Below, piece by piece: positions 1 through 9,368 of a stretch of 64,000 bases of DNA. The position numbers were made by a program, and so were the translations under genes. Under the pieces are notes generated by a model. That model was not told the DNA's origin, made no database searches, and was given only the letters and a program-made list of their open reading frames with translations. This DNA is from Arthrobacter alkaliphilus (GTDB lineage Bacteria > Actinomycetota > Actinomycetes > Actinomycetales > Micrococcaceae). The stretch spans positions 1-64,000 of the forward strand of contig NZ_JAKEEC010000002.1 in NCBI RefSeq assembly GCF_021483235.1. The letters run 5' to 3'. Position 1 is the stretch's first letter. Every line of letters starts with the position of its first letter.

Positions 1-288
1 CGTCCACCTTCGGGGCCAAACCCGGGAACCCCCGTCCACCTACGGCGCCAAAACCGGGAACCCCCGTCCACCTACGGCACCAAAACCGGGAACCCCCGTC
101 CACCTACGGCACCAAACCCGGCAACCCCCGTCCACATACGGCACCAAACCCGGCAACCCCCGTCCACATACGGGGCCAAACCCGGCAACCCCCGTCCACA
201 TACGGGGCCAAACCCGGCAACCCCCGTCCACATACGGGGCCAAACCCGGCAACCCCCGTCCACATATGGCACCCAAGACCGGGGACCC
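1..288. repeat. Tandem array A, nine 32-bp units
   Basis: Nine head-to-tail units start at 1, 33, 65, 97, 129, 161, 193, 225 and 257, an exact 32-base period. Each begins CGTCCAC(A/C)TA and carries GGG(G)CCAAA(A)CCCGG in its middle. Units differ mainly at a few bases (CCTA or CATA, GGGG or GGCA, CCCGGC or ACCGGG), and neighbours are most alike, as expected for slippage or unequal exchange. The array is cut by the window edge. There is no spacer between units, so it is not CRISPR. 32 is not a multiple of 3, so all three minus frames stay open and give spurious repeat proteins. Confidence 0.95.
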
Positions 289-308
289 CCTTGCAGGTGA
301 TCTGAAAG

Positions 309-531
309 CCCCAAAACCGGGCGATAAGTGACCGGGCGTCCCCCAAAACCGGGCGATAAGTGACCGGGCGTCCCCCAAAAACCGGCCACAAACGACCGGG
401 CCTCCCCCAAAAACCGGCCACAAACGACCCGGCGTCCCCCAAAAACGGCCGACAAGTGACCCGGCATCCCCCAAAACCCGGCGATAAGTGACCCGGCATC
501 CCCCAAAAACGGGCGACAAGTGACCGGGCGT
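309..531. repeat. Tandem array B, about seven 32-bp units
   Basis: A second array with the same 32-base period but a different unit follows 20 bases after array A. The runs of C that open the units lie at 309, 340, 372, 404, 436, 468 and 500. Each unit reads CCCCAAAA(A)CCGG, then CGATAAGTGACC or CCACAAACGACC, then CGGC(G/A)TC. It ends 2 bases before the stop codon of the MFS gene, so it is the immediate 3' flank of that gene. The GATAAGTGACC part resembles the palindrome at 54730-54784. Confidence 0.93.
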
Positions 532-533
532 CG

Positions 534-1964
534 TTAGGGTTGGGGGCTTGGCCTGCGCCTGAGGACCAGGCCCGCAACCATGCCGAGCAGCAGGAGCGCG
601 CCAGCCGCGGCCGTCGAGACCACGAAGGCGGCGCCCGCACCCTGAGCCTGGGCCAACTGGCCGGCAAGGTAGGCACCGATTGCCGTACCCGCCACGATCC
701 CGCTCGCCAGGACGGTCATCACCGTTGCCATGCGGCCGGCGGGTGCCACCACTCCCCCGATGCTGAAGACCGTCACCATGACGGGTCCCACGGGAATTCC
801 GAGCACCAACAGAACGATGACCATCGGCCAGATCCCGGCGGGAAGGAACAACAGAAGAGAGAAAGCAGCCATCGCGGCCGCGGCGAGCACCCAGCGGAGG
901 GCCAGCCCGAAACGCTGCGGCCAATACGCAACGGACAACGCTGCGACGGCGGAGCTGAGGCCCACGACGGAATACATCAGTCCCGCAATTTCCGCCGTGG
1001 CGAACTGGGCGGAAAACGCACTCAGCGCATTTTGGGTGGCACCGAAGAACGTTCCCATGCAGACCATGGCCAGCACTGGAACGGCGACCTTCAGCCAGGC
1101 CGCGGCACCGACGCCCGGTTTCTGGTCCGCCGAGCCGCTCCCGACGCCGGTTCGCGGCCTGCGCTTTGCCGGAACCACTGCCAACTCTGTTGGGTGGACG
1201 GCGAAAGCCGGAACGAGGGTGGCCGTGAGTACAGCCGCCACCGCGAGCGGGAGCCACGGAGCAACAAGGCTGGCCAGGATACCGACCAGCGCCGGACCCA
1301 GCACGAAAGTGATCTCGTCCGCGGTTCCCTCGTAGGACAACGCGGTGTCCAGGTCTGCGCGGCTGGACACAACACTTCCAGGGCCGGCGGCACTGTTCCC
1401 GGCCGCGGGCTTCCGGATGCCGAGGTTCTGCGTTGTCAGGGCCATCCACCGGACACGGGCCATGGGCCCTACCTGCGGGCAACTCGCTCCAGCAAGGAAA
1501 GCCGCCGCCAAGACGGCAATCGAGTCCGAAGGGGCGTCGAAATCTGGCGTCAGGTACGCGGCAACGATCAAGGCGATCACCATCATTGCGTTGACAGCGG
1601 CCGCTACGAGCAGGACGGGGCGCTGGCCGGAGCGGTCAGCGAGCAAGCCGAGTACCGGCGCGCCCAGGGCCGATCCGATGCCGACGGCTCCAGCAGCCAG
1701 GCCGCCGATCGCGTAAGAATGGCTGACAGCCGTAACAAGAGTGAGGGTACCGACGGTCAGCATGGCGAGGGGAAGCCTCGCGAAGAGTCCAAGCGGCAGG
1801 AAGTTCCGGCCTGCGAGTTCGGGCAAGCGCGCAAAGCGCCCGGGTAGACGCGACGGGCGGGACCCAGCCGACGGGCCCGCCGGTGGAAGTGCAGGGGCGG
1901 CCTGGAGTGCGGTGTTCGACGCGGAGTTCTGTGAGGAGGGGTTCATTGTTCCGGGTTCGCTCAA
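534..1964 (-). CDS. Major facilitator superfamily transporter
   Basis: A 12-helix membrane transporter of unknown substrate. The first 50 or so residues are Ala/Pro/Ser-rich and likely cytoplasmic. Paired hydrophobic helices follow, with the MFS motif A (GLLADRSGQRP, about residues 106-116) between helices 2 and 3. The 476-residue length is slightly long for the family because of the N-terminal tail and a central loop near residue 190. The TTG start at 1964 has GAGGAGGG about 12 bases upstream; an ATG at 1946 is the alternative. A -10-like TAGGAT lies at 2016-2021. It is monocistronic, and its stop abuts the 32-bp array. Drug efflux is possible but not shown. Confidence 0.85.
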   Translation of the reverse strand: MSEPGTMNPSSQNSASNTALQAAPALPPAGPSAGSRPSRLPGRFARLPELAGRNFLPLGLFARLPLAMLTVGTLTLVTAVSHSYAIGGLAAGAVGIGSALGAPVLGLLADRSGQRPVLLVAAAVNAMMVIALIVAAYLTPDFDAPSDSIAVLAAAFLAGASCPQVGPMARVRWMALTTQNLGIRKPAAGNSAAGPGSVVSSRADLDTALSYEGTADEITFVLGPALVGILASLVAPWLPLAVAAVLTATLVPAFAVHPTELAVVPAKRRPRTGVGSGSADQKPGVGAAAWLKVAVPVLAMVCMGTFFGATQNALSAFSAQFATAEIAGLMYSVVGLSSAVAALSVAYWPQRFGLALRWVLAAAAMAAFSLLLFLPAGIWPMVIVLLVLGIPVGPVMVTVFSIGGVVAPAGRMATVMTVLASGIVAGTAIGAYLAGQLAQAQGAGAAFVVSTAAAGALLLLGMVAGLVLRRRPSPQP

Positions 1965-2081
1965 GGGTGCGCATCGTCCCTCCTCCCGATGCGCGCGACC
2001 CGGTGTAACCCTCCAATCCTACCGGAAGGCTGTGCCCGTCAGCGGCGACCCCGTCCCTGGCGGAGTGCCCTGAAGAGGGGT

Positions 2082-5000
2082 CTAAGCTGCCGAGGCGTCC
2101 ACAATTCGCACAGTTGAGCCGTTCCTGTTTTTGATTACCTGCAACTGGCTGCTGATCCTCTGCTTCATCTCGGCAACGTGGCTCACCAGCCCAACTACCC
2201 TGCCGCCGTCGCGCAAGCCTTCCAGTGCATCCATGACCTGCTCAAGCGACTGGTCATCAAGGCTCCCGAAGCCCTCATCCACGAACAGCGTTTCGATGTC
2301 TACACCCCCGGCCTCGTGCTGGACCACATCCGCAAGCCCCAGGGCCAACGCGAGCGAAGCCATGAACGACTCCCCTCCCGACAGGGTGCCGGTGTCCCTC
2401 CGCTGGCCGGTCCACTCATCCACGACTTCCAGTCCCAAGCCTGATTTCGCGCCCCGGGCTGCTTTGGCATCCGTGTGCTGCAGGGTGTAGCGGCCGTCGC
2501 TCATGGCGATAAGCCGCTCCGACGCCGCCGCCGCGACCTGTTCGAGGCGCGCGGCCAGCACATAGCTGTTGAGGCTCATCTTGTAGCTGTTGTCGCCGCC
2601 TCCCCGGGCAGTTTCCGCGAGTTCGGTGAGCACCCTGGCGCGTTCGCGCGGCTCCCGGCCGGCGGCGGAGACCTCTTCGTACCGGGCACGGATCGTGGCC
2701 AGGCTCGTCACTGTACGGGCGGCAAGTCCCGCAGCGACGGCACACAGGCGGGCAGTTTCTTCCGCTTCGCCGGCTTCCTGTTCAAGGGCGGCGAGTTCGA
2801 CGGCGGTGAGCGGCACGTCCCCGGCCCGGACTTCCTTGGCCGCAAGCACGAGATCCTCGGACTCGAAGAGCTCCGCAAGGCGGGCGGCCTCGGTCTCTGC
2901 GGCCCTGACGGTTTCATCCAGCCCCGCGGCCTGATGCTCGTCGAGCATTTCACTCCGGGCAGCCTCCGCGGTGTCGAATCCGGTGGCCGAAAGGGCGCGG
3001 TCCAAAGCTGCCGATGCCTCGTCGAGGGCGTTCCGGGCGCTGTCCAGCTGACGGCCCGCGGCGACGGCGGACTCCAAGAGCTCGCGTTGGCCGGCCAGTG
3101 CTTCCATCCTGTCCCGCAGGGAGTCGAAGCCGTCACGAAGGCCTGAAAGCAATCCGTCCAGTGACGCACGCTGTTCCTTCAGCAGGGCGATGGTGGACTC
3201 GTCCTGGGCGGCAGCGGTGTCTTCCTTGCTTTGCTCCTGTTCCAAGCCGGCAATGCGCGCCAGCACGTCCCCGAGCGCCCGCTTGCTCTGCTCGAGCCTT
3301 TCCACCGCGGAACGTGCCGACGCCAGGGCGTCTCTGGCCCGGGCCGCCGCCGAATCGGCTTCCTTTGGATCGACGTCTCCGCCCTGGGCGGCGAGCACGG
3401 CAACTTCCTGCTCGGCAGACGCCAGCTCACCTGCTGCTTGGAGAAGTTCGTGCTCGCTCTCGTCATACCGTTCGTGGGCAGATTGCTCTTCCTCGGCAAG
3501 GGCCAGGGCAGTATGCCCGGCAGCTGCCGGGGAAGGGTGCTCGGCGCTTCCGCAGACAGGGCATGCTTCACCGTCATGCAGCTTCGCGGCGAGCTCGGCC
3601 GCGGCGTTTGCGAGCCGGGATTCGCGGAGGTCCAGCCAGAGTTGGCGGAGGTCCTGGGAAAGCGCCCGGGCAAACGCGTGGCGCTTCCCTGCCGCGGACA
3701 GGGCATCGAGGGCACCTTTATAGCGGGCCACTGTCTGCACGGTGTTCTGCGCTGCCGCCGCTTCGCTTTCGCGCAGGGGCAGTTCCAAGGCGGCCTCCTC
3801 CAGCGGGCCCAGCTCGCTTTCCAAAGCAGCTGCGTCCGAGCGAAGCCCGGCCAAGGAAAGGGACCGCGCCGCGTTGGCCTCCTCCCGCCGCTTCGCCGCC
3901 AGCCCGAGCGCATCGAGCCTGGCAGTGATGTCCTCGAGTTTTTGTTCATCCGCGGTCCTCGCCTCCAGGACGGCGATGGTTTCTTGAATCCTCGCCAGCG
4001 AGGTTCCCGGGTCGCTTGCGTCCAAAGAGGCGGCACGAAGCTTCATCGTTGCCGACTCCGCCTTCGAGCTCGCCAGTTCGAGGACCTTCGCGGCGCGGTC
4101 CACGGCGTCGAGCTGTCCGCCCAGCACGGCGGCTTTCCGGTGACGGCCAAGACGCTCGCGGAATTCCTGAACTTCAGCCGCCCCTGCGGCAAGGGCTTCG
4201 CGCCGGCGAGTGGCGGCGTCGAGCTTGGCATGCCGTTGAACACGTTCCCGCGCGGAGTTGAGCTTGTCCGTCAACTGAAGCCGGACGACGTCGGCAGAGG
4301 CCGCGGCTTGCCGCCGTCGGAGAGCCTCGTCCCCGGCACGGGCCTCAAGGTCCCCGAGCCGGAGTTCAGGCGTGGACTCGTTGGACTCAGGGACATCGGG
4401 ATCCGGGTCGACCGCGGGCTCTATGCCAAGTTGCGCATACTCCGCCTCTGCGCGCTGAACGAGTACGTGAAGCTCGTTCCGGTTCTCCTCTACTTTTGCG
4501 CGTGCGGCGGTCGCTTGGAGCGCCAACTGCTGCTCGATTGCTTCAAATCGCTGGGTTCCGAAAAGCTTCTGCAGAAGATCCAGCCGGTCGGACGCCTTGG
4601 AGCGCAAGAAAGCCGCGAAGTCTCCCTGCGGCAGCATGACCACCCTGGTGAACTGTTCCCGGTCCATTCCCAGGACGTCACCGATCTCCATGCCCGCTTC
4701 ATCGTTGCGGGACGTCTTTTCTTCCCAGGCGCCAGCAACCCATTCGCGCAGGAGGGTTTTAGCCTGCTGGGTAGTGAAGCCCTTGCGTCCCCTGGCACTT
4801 GGCCTGTCCCATGCCGGGGAGCGCGTGACCTCAAAGCGCCTGCCGCGCGCCGAGAATTCGCACAGGACCCTCGGCTCCGCAGCCGGTTCCGCGTGGTCGC
4901 TCCGCAAGCGTTTGCCGTCTTGGCGGGCGCCCGGCACCGAGCCGTACAACGCAAAGCAAATGGCGTCGAGCACGCTTGTCTTGCCGGCGCCGGTGGCGCC

Positions 5001-5102
5001 GTTCAAGAGGAACAGGCCCTGGGCCCCCAGCTGGTCGAAATCGATCGACTGTACCCCGGCAAACGGGCCGAAAGCTTCGATTTCAAGGCGATGGATCCTC
5101 AC
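2082..5102 (-). CDS. sbcC: Exonuclease subunit SbcC
   Basis: ATPase subunit of the SbcCD (Rad50/Mre11-type) nuclease, which cleaves hairpin and protein-blocked DNA ends. Walker A NGATGAGKTS lies at residues 34-43. Long Glu/Ala/Arg-rich coiled coils flank a central CPVCGSAEHP zinc hook. The C-terminal lobe has the ABC signature LSGGESF and Walker B LFVDEGFGSLD. The 1006-residue length is normal. The ATG overlaps the sbcD stop by 4 bases (ATGA), so the two are translationally coupled. Function is secure from the motifs and the sbcD neighbour. Confidence 0.97.
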   Translation of the reverse strand: MRIHRLEIEAFGPFAGVQSIDFDQLGAQGLFLLNGATGAGKTSVLDAICFALYGSVPGARQDGKRLRSDHAEPAAEPRVLCEFSARGRRFEVTRSPAWDRPSARGRKGFTTQQAKTLLREWVAGAWEEKTSRNDEAGMEIGDVLGMDREQFTRVVMLPQGDFAAFLRSKASDRLDLLQKLFGTQRFEAIEQQLALQATAARAKVEENRNELHVLVQRAEAEYAQLGIEPAVDPDPDVPESNESTPELRLGDLEARAGDEALRRRQAAASADVVRLQLTDKLNSARERVQRHAKLDAATRRREALAAGAAEVQEFRERLGRHRKAAVLGGQLDAVDRAAKVLELASSKAESATMKLRAASLDASDPGTSLARIQETIAVLEARTADEQKLEDITARLDALGLAAKRREEANAARSLSLAGLRSDAAALESELGPLEEAALELPLRESEAAAAQNTVQTVARYKGALDALSAAGKRHAFARALSQDLRQLWLDLRESRLANAAAELAAKLHDGEACPVCGSAEHPSPAAAGHTALALAEEEQSAHERYDESEHELLQAAGELASAEQEVAVLAAQGGDVDPKEADSAAARARDALASARSAVERLEQSKRALGDVLARIAGLEQEQSKEDTAAAQDESTIALLKEQRASLDGLLSGLRDGFDSLRDRMEALAGQRELLESAVAAGRQLDSARNALDEASAALDRALSATGFDTAEAARSEMLDEHQAAGLDETVRAAETEAARLAELFESEDLVLAAKEVRAGDVPLTAVELAALEQEAGEAEETARLCAVAAGLAARTVTSLATIRARYEEVSAAGREPRERARVLTELAETARGGGDNSYKMSLNSYVLAARLEQVAAAASERLIAMSDGRYTLQHTDAKAARGAKSGLGLEVVDEWTGQRRDTGTLSGGESFMASLALALGLADVVQHEAGGVDIETLFVDEGFGSLDDQSLEQVMDALEGLRDGGRVVGLVSHVAEMKQRISSQLQVIKNRNGSTVRIVDASAA

Positions 5103-6301
5103 AGCTCTGCTCCTTCCAGCCGGACCGCTTCCAAAGCCTCACGGAGGGCGGCGAGTTCAGTGTCGTCAGCAGGCCTCCCGCGCACATGGTCGAGGAAGCC
5201 GCAGCAAACACCAAGATCATCCTCGGCCTCTGCGAGCCTGCTGCTGTAGCTGGCTTTGGCCTTGCCCGCGGACTCTTCGGGGTCAAAGCCCAGCACCAAC
5301 GTGTCCGGGAACCGGGTCCGCAGCTGTTCCATAGCCTGGGCCGGGCGCGAAGCGTCCGTGAGGGTGATCTGGCAATACGCAGTCTCGGCCCAGGAATATT
5401 CCTCCGATTCCAAAAGGCCGGCGAGCTTCCCGCGGAGAACCGCCAACTCCCGTGGAGCTTCCCACAGAACTTCCTCCACGCTCTCAACACCGTCGACGCC
5501 GACATCGATCAGCCATGCGCCCTTCCGGTGCTTGGCCTCGGAGAATGAGTAGGCCAGCGGCGAACCCGAATACCGGACGTGCGCCGAAAGTTCCTGGCGC
5601 CCGTGCAGATGCCCGAGGGCCGTGTACCCAAAGCCATCGAAGAGATCCAGCGGCACTGCCCCCAAGCCGCCGATGCTCAAATCGCGTTCGCTGTCCGAGG
5701 TGATGCCTCCGCTCGCGAAGGTGTGTGCCAGGACAACCGAGTGCACCGGCCCTGCTTCGCTTCTCCGCGCAATGTCCTGGTGGATGCGCTGCACCGCGGC
5801 CTGGGTGACGTCAAAGTGGCTCGCGGTTTGCGTGTTGAGCCGTTCGGCGACAAGCCGGGGTTCAAGGTAGGGGATCCCGTAGACGGCAAGCACCGGGGCT
5901 CCCGGCCGGACGCCGCTGTCGCCGCCGTCCAAGGGAATGCCGTCCAGGGGAAACACGACAGGGGAATCGAGATCCTCCAACCGGGTCCGCAAATGGACTC
6001 CCCCGCGCTCGAGCAGGCGTGACGCGAAACCAAGGCGGATCGCGGAATCATGGTTGCCGCTGGTCAACACCACCTTGGCGCCGGCATCCGTGATCCGCAC
6101 GAGGGCCTCGTCGAGGAGCTTCACAACGTCCAGTCCCGGCAGGGCACGGTCGTACACGTCGCCCGCAATGAGGACGACGTCCACCGACTGTTCCCGGATG
6201 ACTGCCAGCAGTTGCTCGATGAAATTGCGCTGGGCGTCAAGCATCCCGACGCCATGGAAGGAACGTCCCAGATGCCAGTCCGACGTGTGCAAAAGCCTCA
6301 T
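5099..6301 (-). CDS. sbcD: Exonuclease subunit SbcD
   Basis: Mre11-like calcineurin-fold metallophosphoesterase, the nuclease subunit partnered with SbcC. The metal-binding motifs are in order: TSDWHLG (residues 6-12), AGDVYDR, SGNHDS, LAHTF and LGHLHG. The 400-residue length is typical. It is the first gene of the sbcD-sbcC operon. A TAGCTT hexamer sits 6 bases upstream of the ATG with no Shine-Dalgarno sequence between, suggesting a leaderless transcript. Confidence 0.97.
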   Translation of the reverse strand: MRLLHTSDWHLGRSFHGVGMLDAQRNFIEQLLAVIREQSVDVVLIAGDVYDRALPGLDVVKLLDEALVRITDAGAKVVLTSGNHDSAIRLGFASRLLERGGVHLRTRLEDLDSPVVFPLDGIPLDGGDSGVRPGAPVLAVYGIPYLEPRLVAERLNTQTASHFDVTQAAVQRIHQDIARRSEAGPVHSVVLAHTFASGGITSDSERDLSIGGLGAVPLDLFDGFGYTALGHLHGRQELSAHVRYSGSPLAYSFSEAKHRKGAWLIDVGVDGVESVEEVLWEAPRELAVLRGKLAGLLESEEYSWAETAYCQITLTDASRPAQAMEQLRTRFPDTLVLGFDPEESAGKAKASYSSRLAEAEDDLGVCCGFLDHVRGRPADDTELAALREALEAVRLEGAEL

Positions 6302-6307
6302 GTTTTC

Positions 6308-6313
6308 AAGCTA
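6308..6313 (-). promoter_or_regulatory. Leaderless -10 box of sbcD
   Basis: TAGCTT (minus strand) ends exactly 6 bases before the sbcD ATG, so transcription would begin at or next to the start codon. No clear -35 element. Confidence 0.6.
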
Positions 6314-6392
6314 ACCGGAGGCACGGACATTATTGGCGCGGCGCGGCGGCACCACCCTTAACATGGCCTCCCTGGCAGCCGAAGTTCCTGCG

Positions 6393-7319
6393 TCAGTCCC
6401 GCTTCCCGTCGAAGAATTCGCGGGCCGGGTCGACGTCGGGCTTCGCTTCGACGGGCGCCGCGGCGGGCTCCACAGCAGGCGCGGAAACCTCGGCCGCACC
6501 TTCCGGGGCAGCCGCTTCAGCATCCTCGGCGGACTTTTCGTCCCGGACATCGGCCGGCAACGGCTCCTGGACCTCGGGGACGGCGGCCGGAGTGGCCTCG
6601 CCGAAGCCGCGGAAGATAAGGCCCGCGATCGCCGCGCCCACCAGCGGTGCGGCCCAGAAAAGCCAGAGCTGCTCCACTGCCCAGCTGGAGCTGAAGATGG
6701 CGGATGCAGTGGCCCGGGCCGGGTTGAAGGCAAGGTTTCCGGTGGACTGACCCAGTTGCAGCAGGACAGCGACCGTCAGGCCGACGGCGAACGGTGCCGC
6801 AAGCTTGCTGGGATTGCGGCGGGCGGTGACCCCCAGGAAGACCCCCACCAGGAGCGCGGCGCCGAGGACCTCAATGAGCATGACGCCGGTCACGGGAACC
6901 TGGAAGCTGGAGTGCGTGCCAAAGCCCGAGGTTGCCGTGTCAAAGACCGTGCGGCTGTCCGTAATCCCGGGAACGGTCCGCACGACGCCGAAAATCGCCA
7001 GCGCGCCCAGCAAACCGCCGACAATCTGGGCCACAACGTACGCGGCTCCATCCACGAGCTTCATGCGTCCCGCAACCAGATGGCCAACGGTGATGGCCGG
7101 GTTGAAGTGGCCGCCCGACAGGTAACCGAAGGCCAGCATGGCAGCAGTGACGGTGAGGCCGCTGGCCAGCGACGCCGGCATCGGAACCGCCTGGGGGTTG
7201 ATGAAGATCAGCACGCCCAGGCCTATAACCACAAGGAACAGCGTCCCCAGAGCTTCAGCGGACGCCCGGGCAAGGAGCCGGGATCCGCGGGAGGAGGGAG
7301 TGGACACGGTCGTGGTCAT
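6393..7319 (-). CDS. Aquaporin / MIP-family channel
   Basis: Membrane channel for water or small neutral solutes. Both signature loops are present: HFNPAITVG (NPA at about residues 73-75) and LAFNPARA (NPA at about 199-201), within six hydrophobic helices. The last 70 or so residues form a Glu/Ala/Pro-rich cytoplasmic tail (about residues 240-308), unusual in length for the family. Start ATG at 7319 has AAAGGAAT about 7 bases upstream; the frame stays open further upstream, but that stretch does not resemble the family. 308 residues. Water versus glycerol selectivity cannot be told here. Confidence 0.92.
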   Translation of the reverse strand: MTTTVSTPSSRGSRLLARASAEALGTLFLVVIGLGVLIFINPQAVPMPASLASGLTVTAAMLAFGYLSGGHFNPAITVGHLVAGRMKLVDGAAYVVAQIVGGLLGALAIFGVVRTVPGITDSRTVFDTATSGFGTHSSFQVPVTGVMLIEVLGAALLVGVFLGVTARRNPSKLAAPFAVGLTVAVLLQLGQSTGNLAFNPARATASAIFSSSWAVEQLWLFWAAPLVGAAIAGLIFRGFGEATPAAVPEVQEPLPADVRDEKSAEDAEAAAPEGAAEVSAPAVEPAAAPVEAKPDVDPAREFFDGKRD

Positions 7320-7455
7320 GTCTGGGGATTCCTTTGTTCGAAGTTCGGCAGTCAGGCGCGTGGGCGAACGCTCCGGGCAAGAAGCCGTGCAGAGGTCCGC
7401 GCTCTTGCCCCGCAGCATCGTGTCAGCCGAGTCTGGATGATTCCTGAATTCGAGC

Positions 7456-7806
7456 CTAGCCGCCGAACGCGATTGCTGCGACCGCAGCGCAGGCGAGCAC
7501 CATAATGGACAAGGCGCTTGCAAGGATCAAGACAGCGGAGGCTTCCTCGGCGCCGTGGTGCAGTTGATGGGACCTGAGCCACAGGACGCAGCCCAGCACG
7601 ATCGTCGCGGCGGCGGCCGTCAAGGCGCAGATTCCCTGGAAGTCGAGGCCCGGTATCCCTGTGGGCAGTTGGCCCGCACCGGCTCCAGCCGTCAACCACC
7701 TGCGCCAGATGAAGAGATCCACCACCAAAAGCGACATCAGGGTCCGGCGCCAAGCGAGCGCGGTCCGCTCCGGTTGCAGCCCCCGGTCACTGGATTCAAC
7801 GGTCAA
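7456..7806 (-). CDS. DUF202 membrane protein, distal copy
   Basis: A 116-residue inner-membrane protein of the DUF202 (YidH-like) family with about three hydrophobic helices. The N-terminal QPERTALAWRRT is the family hallmark (ERT.LAW.RT). The TTG start overlaps the stop of the upstream DUF202 gene as TTGA, the TTG version of the common ATGA coupling. Reading from further upstream in this frame gives a non-homologous Arg-rich stretch, so TTG at 7806 is preferred. The two paralogues form a tandem pair. Function unknown. Confidence 0.85.
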   Translation of the reverse strand: MTVESSDRGLQPERTALAWRRTLMSLLVVDLFIWRRWLTAGAGAGQLPTGIPGLDFQGICALTAAAATIVLGCVLWLRSHQLHHGAEEASAVLILASALSIMVLACAAVAAIAFGG

Positions 7807-8162
7807 CGCGCGACCAGGATCAGCACGGCAAAAGTAAAGGCCGCCGCCGCCACCACGATGGTCATGAGCAGCATGACCCGTGAAAACGGCAAGGCCTGGT
7901 CGTTGCGCATGGCCGCCTCCATCTGCCCCCAACGGCGGTAGGCAAGCCATGCCAGGCCAGCACCGATGATGGACAGCACAACGCACAGGACGATGCGCAC
8001 CGGCTGCGGTGCGATGTTCGGAGCAAGTTGATCGATGGCGACGGCACCGGCAAGCAGCGCCAACGACGTCCGGATCCACGCAAGGAAAGTCCGCTCATTG
8101 GCCAGGGAGAATCTGTAGTCCGGAGTCTTTCCGGTTTTCCGCCACACGGGTTCGCGCATCAT
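7803..8162 (-). CDS. DUF202 membrane protein, proximal copy
   Basis: A 119-residue DUF202-family inner-membrane protein with SLANERTFLAWIRTSLALLAGAVA near residues 18-40 and two further helices. It pairs with the downstream copy, coupled by a TTGA overlap. Tandem ATG codons at 8162 and 8159 follow AGGAGGCA; spacing favours the second ATG, so one residue of the start is uncertain. The pair probably acts as a heteromeric membrane complex (inference); the family has no settled function. Confidence 0.85.
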   Translation of the reverse strand: MMREPVWRKTGKTPDYRFSLANERTFLAWIRTSLALLAGAVAIDQLAPNIAPQPVRIVLCVVLSIIGAGLAWLAYRRWGQMEAAMRNDQALPFSRVMLLMTIVVAAAAFTFAVLILVAR

Positions 8163-8224
8163 TGCCTCCTGGTTCACGAGCCACCGTATCAGCGGGCAGT
8201 TGGGGGCGGGTCTGGCAGCCACGG

Positions 8225-8230
8225 TAAATT
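8225..8230 (+). promoter_or_regulatory. Leaderless -10 box of the ADP-ribosylglycohydrolase gene
   Basis: TAAATT ends 6 bases before the ATG at 8237. There is no Shine-Dalgarno sequence, so a leaderless mRNA is likely. Confidence 0.6.
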
Positions 8231-8236
8231 ACCACT

Positions 8237-9319
8237 ATGAGTGCTGAACCGTCCCCCTCTTCCGTGCCATCCTTCGAGTCAAGGGTTCACGGTTGCCTGC
8301 TGGGAGGCGCCCTGGGCGATTCGCTCGGCTACGCCGTCGAGTTCGACGACATCGCCACGATCCGTTCGCGCTTCGGCGCCGCGGGCCTCACATCTTTCGG
8401 GCAGCTCGACGGCGGGAGCCACTTCTCGGACGACACCCAGATGACGCTGTACACCGTCGACGGCCTGGTGGAAGCCCTCGAGTGGGCCAACGACGGCGTG
8501 GCCGCCGATGAAACGGCGTGCCTCTGGCTCGCCTACCTGCGATGGCTCGCCACGCAGGGCGTGGCCGCGCCCGCCTCGGCTCCCGTTCCCCAGCCCCGCT
8601 GGATCGACAGCCAAGAGGTACTGCGGCATCGCCGGCATCCTGGCAAGGCGTGCCTGAGCGGGCTCGCCACGGGCGAAATGGGGACACCGTCGCGCCCGGT
8701 GAATCCGGATTCGAAGGGCTGCGGCACGGTCATGCGGTCCGCTCCCTTCGGCCTGGTCCCCCACATTTCCGAGGCAGCGGTCTACAAGCTGAGCACCGAT
8801 GCCGCTTCCTTGACCCACGGACACCCTTCGGCGCGGCAGAGTGCGGGCGCCCTCAGCGTGTTGGTGCACCAACTGACCGCGGGCTCGGACGTACGCACGG
8901 CGGCTGAGCACGCACTGGGCGTGGTGGCGGCGCTGCCGGACCCAGCCCCCGAAGTCCTGGACCGCCTGCGCCAAGCGCTGGAACTGTCTTCGGGGCCGCT
9001 GCTCAGCCCCGAGGAACTCACGGCGCACCTGGGCGAAGGCTGGGTGGCGGAGGAGGCACTCGCCGTCGGGCTCTATGCTGTGCTGGCGACCGCCGCGGAG
9101 ACCGAAGACCGGCATGATCCGGCGGCCCATTTCCGCCGGGCCATTGCCGTGGCGTTGAACCATAGCGGTGACAGTGACTCCACCGCCTCGATCGCGGGCA
9201 ATATTCTCGGCGCGCTCCACGGCGAAGAGGCACTACCCCCGGACTGGCTCGAAGCCCTCGAAGCTCCTGAGGTCATCCGCGGGATGGCACAGCGGCTCAT
9301 CGCCGTCACCGTCGGCTGA
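8237..9319 (+). CDS. ADP-ribosylglycohydrolase family protein
   Basis: Dinuclear-metal hydrolase of the DraG/ARH family, which removes ADP-ribose from proteins or small molecules. The metal-binding motifs are complete: GGALGDSLG (about residues 23-31), SDDTQMTL (64-71) and HSGDSDSTASIAGN (near residue 310). 360 residues is normal. The gene stands alone, with no ADP-ribosyltransferase or dinitrogenase reductase nearby, so the natural target is unknown. It converges on the DUF4395 gene with 49 bases between. Confidence 0.92.
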   Translation: MSAEPSPSSVPSFESRVHGCLLGGALGDSLGYAVEFDDIATIRSRFGAAGLTSFGQLDGGSHFSDDTQMTLYTVDGLVEALEWANDGVAADETACLWLAYLRWLATQGVAAPASAPVPQPRWIDSQEVLRHRRHPGKACLSGLATGEMGTPSRPVNPDSKGCGTVMRSAPFGLVPHISEAAVYKLSTDAASLTHGHPSARQSAGALSVLVHQLTAGSDVRTAAEHALGVVAALPDPAPEVLDRLRQALELSSGPLLSPEELTAHLGEGWVAEEALAVGLYAVLATAAETEDRHDPAAHFRRAIAVALNHSGDSDSTASIAGNILGALHGEEALPPDWLEALEAPEVIRGMAQRLIAVTVG

Positions 9320-9368
9320 CAGCCGGCGGCTCAGCGCCCAGCCCGAAGTTCAGCGCGCGGCCCGCGGT

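Noticed and set aside
1..531. CRISPR array
   Set aside because: Units are contiguous without unique spacers, and no cas genes are near.
1..1482. Long minus-strand open frames through the 32-bp arrays giving repeat proteins (VCGRGLPGLAPYVDG-like)
   Set aside because: A 32-base stop-free unit keeps all three frames open by chance. There is no credible start or ribosome site, and one frame continues antisense-like through the MFS gene.
3231..5249. Long plus-strand frame of about 670 codons opposite sbcC/sbcD
   Set aside because: Antisense shadow of high-G+C genes with complete SbcC and SbcD motifs.
9320..9368. Terminator between the convergent ARH and DUF4395 genes
   Set aside because: Only a short direct repeat (GTTCAGCGCGCG) is present; no stable stem followed by T residues.
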